A stretch of 64,000 bases of DNA, taken from NCBI GenBank assembly GCA_949987705.1, contig OX465284.1:70789470-70853469 (forward strand), read 5' to 3'. Every line of letters begins with the position of its first letter. Position 1 is the stretch's first letter. Shown one piece after another: positions 21,935 through 32,769 of the stretch. Under the pieces are notes generated by a model that was given only the letters and a program-made list of their open reading frames with translations, had not been told where the DNA came from and ran no database searches. The stretch is from Thereva unica. Its lineage: Eukaryota; Arthropoda; Insecta; Diptera; Therevidae. The position numbers were made by a program, and so were the translations under genes.

Positions 21935-22815
21935 TCAGAGGACTGTTGCATATGTCAGAGGACTGTATATATAAGTGAAATGAGCATTTATTAGTAGTAT
22001 ATATACTTTAAAAACATTCCTCATGACGCATATATATAAAAATAAAACAGTCTTCTCTGGTAGTTCCAAGTTCTCTGTGTAGTTCCAAGTAAACTTGTGA
22101 ACTTTTATTTCTTCCTTAGACACTTTCTTCTTTCTCGCGCCATGATTAAAAGATGGTTATAGACCTAAAACAAAGGCAAAAGTACAATAACAGTGCCCTA
22201 ATAAATGAAACAGTCTCCTGTTTCTGTATGTAGCGGGGGACTGTTGACGGGGACTGTTGGCAGGGGACTGTTTAATTTGTGTAATTGGTACGGTACCATA
22301 AAATTCCTTCATTATGACTTTATTTTGTTATATAGAAACAATATAAGCCATCTTATTTAAAACTATGCACAATAGAGAAAACTGGAACTCTTTAAAAAAA
22401 GAAAAATAACACTTAGCAGAGGACTGTCGAATGTTGCGTACCGATACGCGCATGTGCCCCTCTAACTCTTGTAACACTAAACAAAATGAGGTATAGCTAC
22501 TTTTGGGGGTAACAAAGCTAATTTCATGTCGTTCACGTTTCGTTACGCCCATTAACAAGTCTGTCTTTACTGTAGATGGCCTGATGCGTAACTCGAAACT
22601 TTGGCAGGGGACTGTTCATGAAATTCGGGGATCAACTTTAGGTTAAATTAAACTAATCAAAAAATAGTTTAAATAAATTGATATTAGAGTCTAATAGCAT
22701 ATCATTTCATATTGATTAGATTGTGTTATATAAGTTAATTGTTTTTAAAATATTAGTTAAATTAATGAACTCAATAGAAAATATTTTGGTTTGGGGACCG
22801 GCTAGGGGACTGTTT
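21935..22815. repeat. Cluster of dispersed RGGACTGTT motifs
   Basis: Variants of GGGGACTGTT/AGAGGACTGTT occur about eight times on the plus strand: near 21940, 21957, 22232, 22246, 22261, 22420, 22604 and 22805. They are irregularly spaced in AT-rich DNA. Function unknown; discussed as a finding. Confidence 0.6.
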
Positions 22816-23337
22816 TTAGACCTAAAAAATACGTTATTGAAACCATATAGGTTTTTAAGTGAGATATTTTCTATATTGTATACTATAGTTAAGATAGTTA
22901 TAAATTGAAATTTGCAGAAATATAAATATTTCTCACCATAGTTTACGTAATATTTGCCAAGGACAGCGATTTTACCACTTTGGTGAGAAACACCCGTATA
23001 TTGGTGGTAGCTTTTACCATAACCTTTCTTTAGTTCTCCCCTTTCTGCGAAATATATTAAATTAGATTTTATAAAACTTAATCATCCTAATACTTACAAA
23101 TTTGTACCCTATTATAAATCTAACTCACTTATTTACAAAATTTACATGACATTTCTCCTCCGACCGAAGTTGGCCGCAATCTGGAAAGCAGGGAAATTTT
23201 AAAATTTCCCAGTAACCCCGATAGAGACCCAGATAGACCCCGATAGAACTTGGGTTTTCCGGTTTGTATGGCGAAGAACCAGCCAGTTCATTAAAAAAAC
23301 ACGTCCACAAAAGTAGTCCCGTAGTGAGCGTTGCAAG
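22816..23337. other. Unannotated AT-rich DNA
   Basis: Only very short unsupported ORFs; no repeats recognised. Confidence 0.5.
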
Positions 23338-23340
23338 TAA

Positions 23341-23979
23341 AGGCCTGAACATGTAACCGAAACGAAACGAAACCGAACCGAAACGAAGGAAATAAATTGT
23401 ATGAAAATGTATGAACTCAATTATGTAGCGAACGAAACCGAAACGAAGCGGAGGATATAAATTCATTTCATTTCGGCTTTCGTTTCAGCTATTCAGCATG
23501 GAAAGTACTGATCAGCTGATTGTCAGATTTCAAAAGTCAAATTTCCCGTTGTTCTTTGGGCCGTAAATAAGCATCCGTAAAAATGTTAACTGGGGACAAA
23601 GTTGAAAAATTAATTTTTGCTGTCGGCAGTTACCGGGAATTATACGACAAAAGTAATAAAAAATATAGGGATGCGTGAAAAAAGAGATTATTTGGAAACA
23701 AATTTCTGAAGAGCTTGAGTGCACATATTATTTTATGATATTTATTTACGTATGTTATAGATAATATATTTATTTCAACCAATAGCTGTTCAACTGTAAA
23801 TATATTATTTAAATTCAAAACTTTTTAACTAAAACTTGTTCCTTCACCCAACATGAAAATAAATTGTCTAGAAATGTCAAAAACCGATTCGGTCCGATTG
23901 CTATATAATCGCTAACATATTGGAATTCGTTTCGGTTCCGTTTCATTTTCGTTTCGCTTTCGGCTACATGTTCAGGCCT
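23341..23979. mobile_element. MITE with AGGCCTGAACATGTA inverted repeats and TAA duplication
   Basis: The ends AGGCCTGAACATGTA and TACATGTTCAGGCCT are perfect inverted repeats, extending inward over degenerate CGAAAC-rich sequence. TAA flanks each side, a 3-bp duplication of the PIF/Harbinger type. At 639 bp and with no coding region it is non-autonomous. The arms contain many CGAAACGAAAC-like repeats. Confidence 0.8.
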
Positions 23980-24048
23980 TAAACCTACTTCATGCCAAAT
24001 TGATTCCTTTTGGAAATTATGCCTTTTGGATAAGTTGATAGTCTAATA

Positions 24049-24185
24049 CCCCCGACACACTAGCACACTTAATCCGGGTTATGACTTCAGAATGACGTAG
24101 ATTCCATTTTATTTCCATATCTTTTATGTGGACCTACGTCATTTTGACGTCATAATCCGGATTAAGGGTGCTAGTGTGTCTCCGG
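24049..24185. mobile_element. Short hairpin MITE (137 bp), TA-flanked
   Basis: Almost the whole element folds on itself. Arms of about 50 bp share ACACACTAGCAC, CTTAATCCGG, TTATGAC and AATGACGTAG in inverted order around a short centre. TA occurs at both outer edges, as for Tc1/mariner-type MITEs. Its size and structure suit a MITE-derived small-RNA hairpin, but nothing shows transcription. Confidence 0.8.
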
Positions 24186-24688
24186 TATAAGCGTCAGCTC
24201 TTACCTTTTTTGCAGTAAAAAGAGCACAAATCGTAATTATCTCTAAGCGGTATAAAGTACACTGATAGAAAAATTGATTCCAGCAATTCCATAGTCTTCG
24301 TTTCGTTCTTAACATGAGAATGCTATGTCAGAGTTTCAGATAAAATTTATTGAATTGATTTATTTTTTTTTATTTTTGGTAAAGCTTCTACAACAAAAGC
24401 GTTTTTTTGGCAATAAGTGCAATAAGTAAATCACCCAATCCTATAGCTGTAATTTTCAAACTTGTACCTTACATTTTGAAGCTTTCATTGTGAAGCTCTA
24501 AGACCATTCCTACATGAGGGATTATGGTTCTTAAGCAAGACCTTCTTTTGAGAAAGGGAAGCGTGTTCAAGCAACCCTCGGTTAGGAATGACCGAGCCAA
24601 TAAAATGACTCATGGATGAGTGATTACACTGATAAAAAAAATTCTTAGATTAAGAGACTTTTTATTGAGCCAAGAAAATATAGCACAG

Positions 24689-26044
24689 CTCCTAGAGGGG
24701 CCCATACACGGTCAAATTGGATGTACATCGAAGGGCGGATGTACAACCAAAACTATCGATAGTGGGCCGGTCGGCCGACCAAAAATTGGTACGTCCAGCG
24801 GCTTGATGAAAATCAAACTAGGTTTGATTTTTTGAAGGCGTGGTTGGATTTTTTGGAGGCGTGGTCACCGGTGCTCCAACATGCATGAAAGTAGTGGCGT
24901 AGTGCTCCAACCGAACATCGAAAAACATTACATTAAAATAATTCATTAACAGGCTTTAAGTCATTTTATGAATTATTAATGAATTTTTGGAGTTCAAAAA
25001 AGAACAGACAAAGTCTTTGTAAAATACGGAATCTCTTAAACTATATAAAAAATATATGACTGCATTCTAAAGAAATCTTTTCAAATTAATTCAAATATGC
25101 TTTTGTTGTAATTAATCCTTCTTTAGTTGAAGTACAGGGAAACAAGTCTTTTAGAAGTTTACTTTTAATAAAATCCTCTTGTTTTATTTAATTTGGAATA
25201 AACCTATTATTTTAATATATTTTGATCCATTTGGATTATTTGTTAACGGCAAATAGTAAATTATTTTTGTGAATGCCATTTATACAATTCTAAAATCTCA
25301 CAATTCTAAAATCTGTGATAACAGAAACATCCTCAAACTTGGCAAATTTGGATTGGAAAGTTTTTATTATGTTTGGTTTGGGCCTGTTGTTAAATTTACG
25401 GAAACTTGCAGGTAGGACTAATATTTCCTTTTCTAGGATAAATAGCTAAATTTACACTCAGAACATGGATCATTTACGTTATTCCATTGCAGAAGTTATG
25501 TAAAATACTTACATAACCCTCTCGGAAGGGAAAACATTGCTGTTTTAGGTAAAGAACAGGTAAAACAGAGCCTGGCACTTGGGAGCCGAAAAAGCGAGTA
25601 GGACGATCGCAACTCCATTATTATGGCTCCTAAGCTCTGAGGAGATATTGCTGTTAAATATTTCAAATCCTCAAAACTGGCTAAAAATCTTAAAGTGGCG
25701 GAGAGTCTTTCATTTGGTGAAATTGTATCTCTCATTACATTATTTTTTTTTTATGAGAGGTGTCACCAATCTCAGTAATAAATTTACATGAGAGTATTTT
25801 TCCCGTTTTAACAGCCATTCTTTTGTCCAAACATTTCTTCTTTTTCTAGGTTTTTTTTCTTCGCTACAAATATCTATTACCACCGTTGATAATACTATTT
25901 TCAGCTTTTGGTTACTATCCATGCTAACTCTTTCGCGACCGCACAGAAAATGAAGCTGTACAACCAAAAAGCACAGTTATGGGATATCACATTTTTGGCT
26001 GTACAGCATGGATGTACATCCGATTTGACCGTGTATGGGGGGCT
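24689..26044. mobile_element. Inverted-repeat element with CCATACACGGTCAAAT termini
   Basis: Left end near 24697-24731 and right end near 26007-26043 are inverted copies of CCATACACGGTCAAATYGG followed by ATGTACATC. GTACAACC-type motifs recur subterminally on both sides. TAGCACAG lies just outside each end (24681-24688 and 26045-26052), a possible 8-bp duplication that would suit hAT, although the left side then has about six extra bases. No transposase is recognised in its 1.3 kb. Confidence 0.6.
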
Positions 26045-26062
26045 TAGCACAGATTACGTCTG

Positions 26063-26361
26063 AAAAAAAAAAAAATTGCAGATAAATGAAATTTGGAATG
26101 GGGGGAGTTGAGCAATAGGAAAAAAGGTAACCGTTGAGTTCCGGGCCGTACTTCGTGAAAATCACGAGAAAATCCGATTGGAGGGATTTTCCGACGCTTT
26201 CCCGGCCGTAGCTCGGGAAAAACGTCGAAATTGGAAAAATGTTAAGAGGACAAAATTAAAGCTATGAAAATTCTCGACAAAAAAGGTTATATAAGCTTTT
26301 CCCGGAAAACTCACGTTTGGTCGGAAATGGAAGTTAAAGAAAAGAATTATGAAAAATTATT
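26063..26361 (+). mobile_element. Second copy of the 3.2-kb foldback family, one end lost
   Basis: From the A-tract and GAAATTTGGAATGG through TTCCGGGCCGTACTTCGTG and GATTTTCCGACGCTTTCCCG to GAAAAATTATT it parallels the reverse complement of 3245-3612. It stops at the position where the second inverted repeat should begin. Confidence 0.8.
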
Positions 26362-26763
26362 GCGTATATATATTGTTTTCTTTATGCAGGGTGTCTTATC
26401 TAAAGTTACAAAGTGGTGGGCTGTAAATAGGCTTTGAATAGACGAACAAAAAATCATATGGGAGGGGGGAGGGGGGCGGAAATCGTAACAGTTTAGCCAC
26501 TAGGGCGTTTTGAAATTTTTTTTGATAGAGGTTTACATATCACCCTGGATTTTGGTACCCCGATGACCTCATTCCATGAATTAGGTAGAAGTATACGCAG
26601 AATAATCCCACCTATCTAAAACTCTAAAGGCGAAGATTCTACACTACCAACTTCCAGAGTTATGAGTCAAAATATCATTTTTTTTTTTCACTGAAAAACT
26701 ATTTCGAATATACATATACATATACTATAGAAAAATTGACAAAGTTCCTGTATTTATTTCCAT

Positions 26764-26874
26764 TTATTCTTCATCGCTGGATGTCTCGGGGTCTGGTTCA
26801 TCGGAGCTGTCCACTTCACCTTCATTTTCTTCGTCAAGAATTTCTAGTTTCTTACTCTGAGACAGCATTCTCAT
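26764..26874 (-). CDS. Small acidic ORF (36 aa), possibly a transposase N-terminal remnant
   Basis: The frame reads MRMLSQSKKLEILDEENEGE and continues with a D/E/S-rich tail to a stop. It starts at the inner edge of the right terminal repeat of the 24260-26958 element, where a transposase ORF would be expected to begin. An acidic N-terminus after a KKxLEILDE-like start recalls piggyBac-type transposases, but no catalytic domain follows, so this is only a suggestion. Confidence 0.3.
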   Translation of the reverse strand: MRMLSQSKKLEILDEENEGEVDSSDEPDPETSSDEE

Positions 26875-26959
26875 GTTAAGACTGAAAAATGTTTCTACTC
26901 AAGACAACGAAACGAAGACTATCGAATTGCTGGAATCAAGACAATTTTTCTATCAGTGT

Positions 26960-27172
26960 ATAAAGCGAGATATGGGACTCATCGTTGAACAAAATTTTGG
27001 GCGAAAACAGTGGATCTAATTCAAGCTTTTCAAGAACGCAAACAATGAAACGGTGACGATTCGGAAGGTCGGCCGGCTTTAATGCCTGCATGTGTTGAAT
27101 CAGGATCCTTAGTAGTGGAGTCGGATAAGCATCAAATTTTAGTGAAAAAGGAACCCCATTGTATATCTTCAT
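26960..27172 (-). pseudogene. Tc1/mariner-like transposase fragment
   Basis: The frame contains HMQALKPADLPNRHRF, CVLEKLELDPLFSPKILFND and ESH. This is the pattern of the catalytic core of insect mariner-like transposases, where a QELKPAD..R.RF block precedes a second aspartate in an FxDEAHF-type motif (here FNDESHI). It is truncated right after that motif, at the boundary of the element to its left, which probably inserted into it. Non-functional. Confidence 0.65.
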
Positions 27173-27656
27173 ATGGAGATCCGTCGTTATAAGTGCCTTG
27201 AGACTTCAAATCTCATCTAACTGGCCCTATGCAGTCGAAGGACAAACGGATATCCTTAACAATATCCAACAATTTCCATTTGCCGCCTATCCGACCATAT
27301 GGTTGGGGAACTACAGTCTCAAAGGAAATTCAGGGCGATTATCCCGGATCGTTGTGTGTGGGAGGAACTTTTTCTCCCTGGGGATCCAAAACATCTCCAC
27401 CATATGTGTTGCCCCTTCACTCCTTAATAATAATAATACTAGCATTTCGTTGCCTTTGGAAGGCTGGTACACTGCACTTTTAAGTTGGTGTTAGAACGTA
27501 TGCGTGATGAGTTGAACCCGAGTTCGACTATATGTAGAAACGAGTCAAGTTGAGATAGGGTCGACTGAACTCGACGACTTAGCTCGGCTACCTGGGTTGA
27601 GTTAAAATTATGCAAATAGACGCGAGCACAGTAGTTGAGTAGTTGAATTTAGTTAA
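27173..27656. other. Unannotated DNA
   Basis: Overlapping ORFs of 84-111 codons are present with no recognisable product. From 27515 to 27650 there are many GAGTTGA/TCGACT-like words, without a clear period. Confidence 0.4.
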
Positions 27657-28432
27657 TAGCTGTGTTCCATTGGGCGATATTTGCTACTCCGGAGTGCTCC
27701 CGAGGACCTCCAACTACCCCTGTTCTTGTTTTGGGGGATTTCACTCCTAGTAGAAACGCATAAAATTTCCACCAGGATTTCAAGCTTTAGCTACTTAAAA
27801 TTAGATGGCTTTTTGTTTTTTCAGTTAAAATACTGTCAGATTAATTATCTTATAGTTTTAAAGTAAACAAAACAAGTAACAGTTTAAAGTGAATAAAATA
27901 AATAAGTGTAATTTAAAATATTATAAAATGGATAATATTGATAGATATAATACGGTAAGATAAAAAAAATGGTTTTATTATTCAATTAATAATTATTTCA
28001 TATTCATTTTGAGGACGGCATAATTGCAATTTCTACAGATTTTTCCAGCAGCGACGAAAGCAACTTGATTTTTCCAATTTCTTCACCGTCATCGTCCTCA
28101 TCATCAGAATGTGAAGAAGGAGTTCGAATAAAAAACTTTTTAGAACTTATTGAGGAATACTCCAACGAACAATTTAGGAAACATTTTCGAGTAAACCGGC
28201 CAGTGGCTGAAATTCTTATAGACCCATAATATATATTTCAAGTAGAATTCGATAAATTTATTCTTTTTTCCATTTTAGACAAATATAAAAATTACAGACA
28301 GAGAGAAAACCACGGAGGACGTCGAAAATGTGGAGAAAATTGTGAAATTTATTTAACTTTGTGGTATCTGAGCAACACCGAAACATATCGGCAAATTTCC
28401 GATAGATTTAATGTTACAAAAAGCTCAGGGGC

Positions 28433-28584
28433 CTTATTCTGTATTACAATATTGTGAGATTTTTTCTCGAAACTGTCAAAATGGTATTCTCTATTACAAA
28501 ACTGACTAAATTCTACTCGAAACTGTAACAATATTGTTAGATTTTTACTCGAAAGCTCAATGGTAATGGAGAAATTTATAAAAT
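28433..28584. mobile_element. Unidentified repeat at the left edge of the transposase insertion
   Basis: The sequence begins GGGGCCTTATTCTGTATTAC and contains three spaced CTCGAAACTGT/CTCGAAAGCT motifs. It is not part of the transposase and lacks the satellite monomer; I see no inverted partner in this window. Confidence 0.4.
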
Positions 28585-28919
28585 ACTAGCATACAACCCG
28601 CGTGCCTTGCAACGCCTTTAAAAACTGTTTATTATTTGCAATGTTTTCCTTAAAAAAAAACAACAAAAAAGTCAGCTGTTATAATCCCTAAAAAGGGTTT
28701 ATTATAGTGCATTTTTTAATAAATATGGTAAACAAATTGCTGCCAATATCACCTCTGCTCAACAAATCTGCAAGTTTTGAAGCATGTATATGTCATCAAG
28801 AAAAGTGACATTTTAGGGTTTGACGAACGTTCGTTAAGTTTGTTCGCCTATTTACGTGGATGTAAGAAATTATGAAGCAATCACAAATGAATATTAAACA
28901 AAGTGAATTTCGAGTCATT

Positions 28920-31900
28920 CATTTCTACGTGATTATAGGGATGCACTGTCAAAATTTCAGCCCTTCAGCTTCGGAGGTTTGGGTTAACCCCATTTCATCC
29001 CCTTTGGGGGTGCATTTCGAGTAATCGCCTCTTAGTGGATGTCCACGTCATTATAGGGATGCACTGTCCAAATTTCAACCCTGTAGCTCCAGTAGTTTGG
29101 TAACCCCATTTCACCCCTTTAGGGGATGAATTTCGAAAAATCGCTTCTTAGTAAATGTCCACTTCATTATAAATATGCACTGTCAAAATTTCAGCCGTTT
29201 AGCTCCAGCGGTTTGGCTTAACCCCATTTAACCCCCTCAGCGGTTGAATTTCGAAAAATCGTTTCTTAATGGATGTTCACGTCATTAAGGGGATGCACTG
29301 TTCAAAATTTCAGCCCTATAGCTCCAGCGGTTTGGGTAAACCCCATTTCACCCTCTTAGGGGATAAATTTCGAAAAATTGCCTTATAGTGGATGTCCACT
29401 CCATTATAGGGATGCACTGTTAAAATTCCAGCCCTATAACTTTAGCGGTTTGGATAAACCCCATTTCACCCTCTTAGGGGATGAATTTTGAAAAATCGCT
29501 TCTTAGTGGATGTTCACGCCATTATAGGGATGCACTGTCAAAATTTCAGCCCTATAGCTCCAGCGGTGTGGGTAAACCCCATTTCACCCCCTTAGGGGAT
29601 AAATTTCGAAAAATCGCCTTATAGTGGATGTCCACGCCATTATATGAATGCACTGTTAAAATTCCAGCCCTATAACTTTAGCGGTTTGGATAAACCCCAT
29701 TTCACCCCCTTATGGGATGAATTTTGAAAAATCGCTTCTTAGTGGATGTTCACGCCATTATAGGGATGCACTGTCCAAATTTCAGCCCTATAGCTCAAGC
29801 GGTGTGGGTAAACCCCATTTCACCCCCTTAGGGGATGAATTTCCAAAAATCGCTTTATAGTGGATGTCCACTCCATTATAGGGATGCACTGTCCAAACTT
29901 CAGCCCTATAGCTTTAGCGGTTTGTAAAAACCCCATTTCACACCCTTAGGGGATGAATTTCGAAAAATCGCTATCTAGTGGATGTCCACGTCATTATAGG
30001 GATGCACTGTTAAAATTTCAACCCTATAGCTTTAGCGGTTTGTAAAAACCCCATTTCACACCCTTAGGGGATGAATTTCGAAAAATCGCTATCTAGTGGA
30101 TGTCCACGTCATTATAGGGATGCACTGTTAAAATTTCAACCCTATAGCTTTAGCGGTTTGTAAAAACCCTATTTCACCCGCTTAAGGGATGAATTTCGAA
30201 AAATCGCTTTATAGTGGATGTCCACTCCATTATAGGGATGCACTGTCCAAACTTCAGCCCTATAGCTTTAGAGGTTTGTAAAAACCCTATTTCACACCCT
30301 TAGGGGATGAATTTCGAAAAATCGCTCTTTAGTGGATGTAAACGTCATTATAGGGATGCACTGTCCAAATTTCAGCCCTATAGTTTTAGCGGTTTGTAAA
30401 AACCCCATTTCACATCCTTAGGGAATGAATTTCGAAAAATCGCTCTTTAGTGGATGTAAACGTCATTATAGGGATGCACTGTCCAAATTTCAGCCCTATA
30501 GCTTTAGCGGTTTGTAAAAACCCCATTTCACACCCTTAGGGGATGAATTTCGAAAAATCGCTATCTAGTGGATGTCCACGTCATTATAGGGATGCACTGT
30601 TAAAATTTCAACCCTATAGCTCCAGCGGTTTGGATAAACCCTATTTCACCCGCTTAAGGGATGAATTTTGAAAAATCGCTCTTTAGTGAATGTCCACGTC
30701 ATTATAGGGATGCACTGTTAAAATTTCAACCCAATAGCTCCAGCGGTTTGTAAAAACCCCATTTCACACCCTTAGGGGATGAATTTTGAAAAATCGCTCT
30801 TTAGTGGATGTCCACGTCATTATAGGGATGCACTGTTAAAATTTCAACCCTGTAGCTCCAGCGGTTTGGATAAACCCTATTTCACCCGCTTAAGGGATGA
30901 ATTTCGAAAAATCGCTTTATAGTGGATGTCCACTCCATTACAGGGATGCACTGTCCAAATTTCAGCCCTATAGCTTTAGCGGTTTGTAAAAACCCCATTT
31001 CACACCTTAAGGGGATGAATTTCGAAAAATCGCTCTTTAGTGGATGTCCACGTCATTATAGGGATGCACTGTTAAAATTTCAACCCTATAGCTCCAGCGG
31101 TTTGGATAAACCCTATTTCACCCGCTTAAGGGATGAATTTCGAAAAATCGCTTTATAGTGGATGCCCACTCCATTATAGGGATGCACTGTCCGAATTTCA
31201 GCCCTATAGCTTTAGCGGTTTGTAAAAACCCTATTTCACACCCTTAGGGGATGAATTTTGAAAAATCGCTCTTTAGTGGATTACTGGATGTAAACGTCAT
31301 TATAGGGATGCACTGTAAAAATTTCAGCCCTATAGCTTTAGCGGTTTGTAAAAACCCCATTTCACACCCTTAGGGGATGAATTTCGAAAAATCGCTATCT
31401 AGTGGATGTCCACGTCATTATAGGGATGCACTGTTAAAATTTCAACCCTATAGCTCCAGCGGTTTGGATAAACCCTATTTCACCCGCTTAAGGGATGAAT
31501 TTTGAAAAATCGCTCTTTAGTGAATGTCCACGTCATTATAGGGATGCACTGTTAAAATTTCAACCCAATAGCTCCAGCGGTTTGTAAAAACCCCATTTCA
31601 CACCCTTAGGGGATGAATTTTGAAAAATCGCTCTTTAGTGGATGTCCACGTCATTATAGGGATGCACTGTTAAAATTTCAACCCTGTAGCTCCAGCGGTT
31701 TGGATAAACCCTATTTCACCCGCTTAAGGGATGAATTTCGAAAAATCGCTTTATAGTGGATGTCCACTCCATTACAGGGATGCACTGTCCAAATTTCAGC
31801 CCTATAGCTTTAGCGGTTTGTAAAAAACCCCATTTCACACCTTAAGGGGATGAATTTCGAAAAATCGCTCTTTAGTGGATGTCCACGTCATTATAGGGAT

Positions 31901-32292
31901 GCACTGTTAAAATTTCAACCCTATAGCTCCAGCGGTTTGGATAAACCCTATTTCACCCGCTTAAGGGATGAATTTCGAAAAATCGCTTTATAGTGGATGT
32001 CCACTCCATTATAGGGATGCACTGTCCAAATTTCAGCCCTATAGCTTTAGCGGTTTGTAAAAACCCCATTTCACACCTTAAGGGGATGAATTTCGAAAAA
32101 TCGCTCTTTAGTGGATGTCCACGTCATTATAGGGATCCACTGTTAAAATTTCAACCCTATAGCTCCAGCGGTTTGGGTAAACCCCATTTCACCCCCTTAG
32201 GGGATGAATTTCGAAAAATCGCTTTTTAGTGGATGTCCACGCCATTATAGGGATGCACTGTCAAAATTTCAGCCCTTTAGCTCCAGCGGTTT
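28920..32292. repeat. Satellite array, ~119-bp monomer, about 28 copies
   Basis: Each monomer contains ATTATAGGGATGCACTGT, CAGCCCTATAGCT, GCGGTTTG, AACCCCATTTCAC, a GGGGATGAATTTCG block and AAAAATCGCT, at a spacing of 117-120 bp. Two main types alternate in part: one with CCATTTCACACCCTTAGGGG and one with CTATTTCACCCGCTTAAGGG. Left-hand units are the most divergent. A block of about 834 bp (seven monomers) is duplicated, with 30540-31370 closely matching 31375-32205. Short open frames here are artefacts of the repeat. Confidence 0.95.
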
Positions 32293-32508
32293 AGGTTGCG
32301 CATTGTCTGTCAGTCAGTTACTTTTTATACAATAGAAAAAAAAAAGTAAAGATAAAAAATCCCCTTACAACTTATTGAACCCCATTTCACTCCCTTAAAC
32401 CCTTTTTTTCTCCATAAAAAGTAGCCTATGTCCGTCTCCAAGGTCTAAACTATGTCTGTAGCAAATTTCATCAAAATCGGTTTAGTGGTTTAGACGTGAA
32501 AGCGTAAC

Positions 32509-32548
32509 AGACAGACAGACAGACAGATAGACAGACAGACAGACAGAG
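32509..32548. repeat. (CAGA)n microsatellite
   Basis: About ten CAGA/CAGAT tetramers directly before the 3' end of the satellite-bearing repeat. Confidence 0.9.
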
Positions 32549-32579
32549 TTACTTTCGCATTTATAATATTAGTAAGGAT

Positions 32580-32769
32580 AATTTAAATCTCTTTGTTGTT
32601 AAATTAATTGTGTATTATATTATATTTTTATAAAAATTAGGCAAAAGCCAATAAATCTACGGGAGTTTGGTGCTTTAGTAGGCTATATAGAAGAATAACC
32701 CGACTTTGCAAAATGGTACGTTAATTACAGAGAAAAAGCATGACATTGAAAAAAATTGATGAGGATCAG
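32580..32769 (+). other. Spacer with a weak coding remnant
   Basis: Around 32640-32735 one frame reads KPINLREFGALVGYIEE, then a stop, then PDFAKWYVNYREK. This resembles the N-terminus of zeste/MADF-like accessory proteins of DNA transposons. It is too short for a firm call. Confidence 0.25.

Larger units (their letters stand above)
24260..26958. mobile_element. Composite element with CACTGATAGAAAAATTG terminal repeats
   Basis: The left end (24260-24330) and the reverse complement of the right end (26872-26958) share CACTGATAGAAAAATTG, ATTCCAGCAATTC, ATAGTCTTCGTTTCG and CTTAACATGAGAATGCT, with the left end missing short blocks. The flanks share TATAAAG (24251-24257 and 26959-26965), which may be part of a target duplication. 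Inside lie another inverted-repeat element and a foldback fragment, so it grew by later insertions. The superfamily is unclear. Confidence 0.65.
28585..32579 (+). mobile_element. Interspersed repeat carrying the satellite array
   Basis: The unit opens with ACTAGCATACAACCCGCG and closes with CGCATTTATAATATTAGTAAGG after a (CAGA)n tract. Short arthropod repeats with an ACTAGC...CCCGCG start and an ATAATATTAGTAAGGAT end are common; I cannot say whether this one is RTE-derived, SINE-like or Helitron-like. Its body is almost all tandem array. A block related to the monomers, with CCAGCGGTTTAGG, forms the transition to the 3' part, so the array may have expanded from an internal segment of the repeat. 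Confidence 0.55.

Noticed and set aside
30922..32229. Two near-identical 78-codon ORFs (30922-31158 and 31993-32229)
   Set aside because: They are frames through the ~119-bp satellite; the repeat explains both their openness and their similarity.
28920..32292. CRISPR-like array
   Set aside because: Monomers are contiguous ~119-bp units without unique spacers, in an insect-like transposon context.
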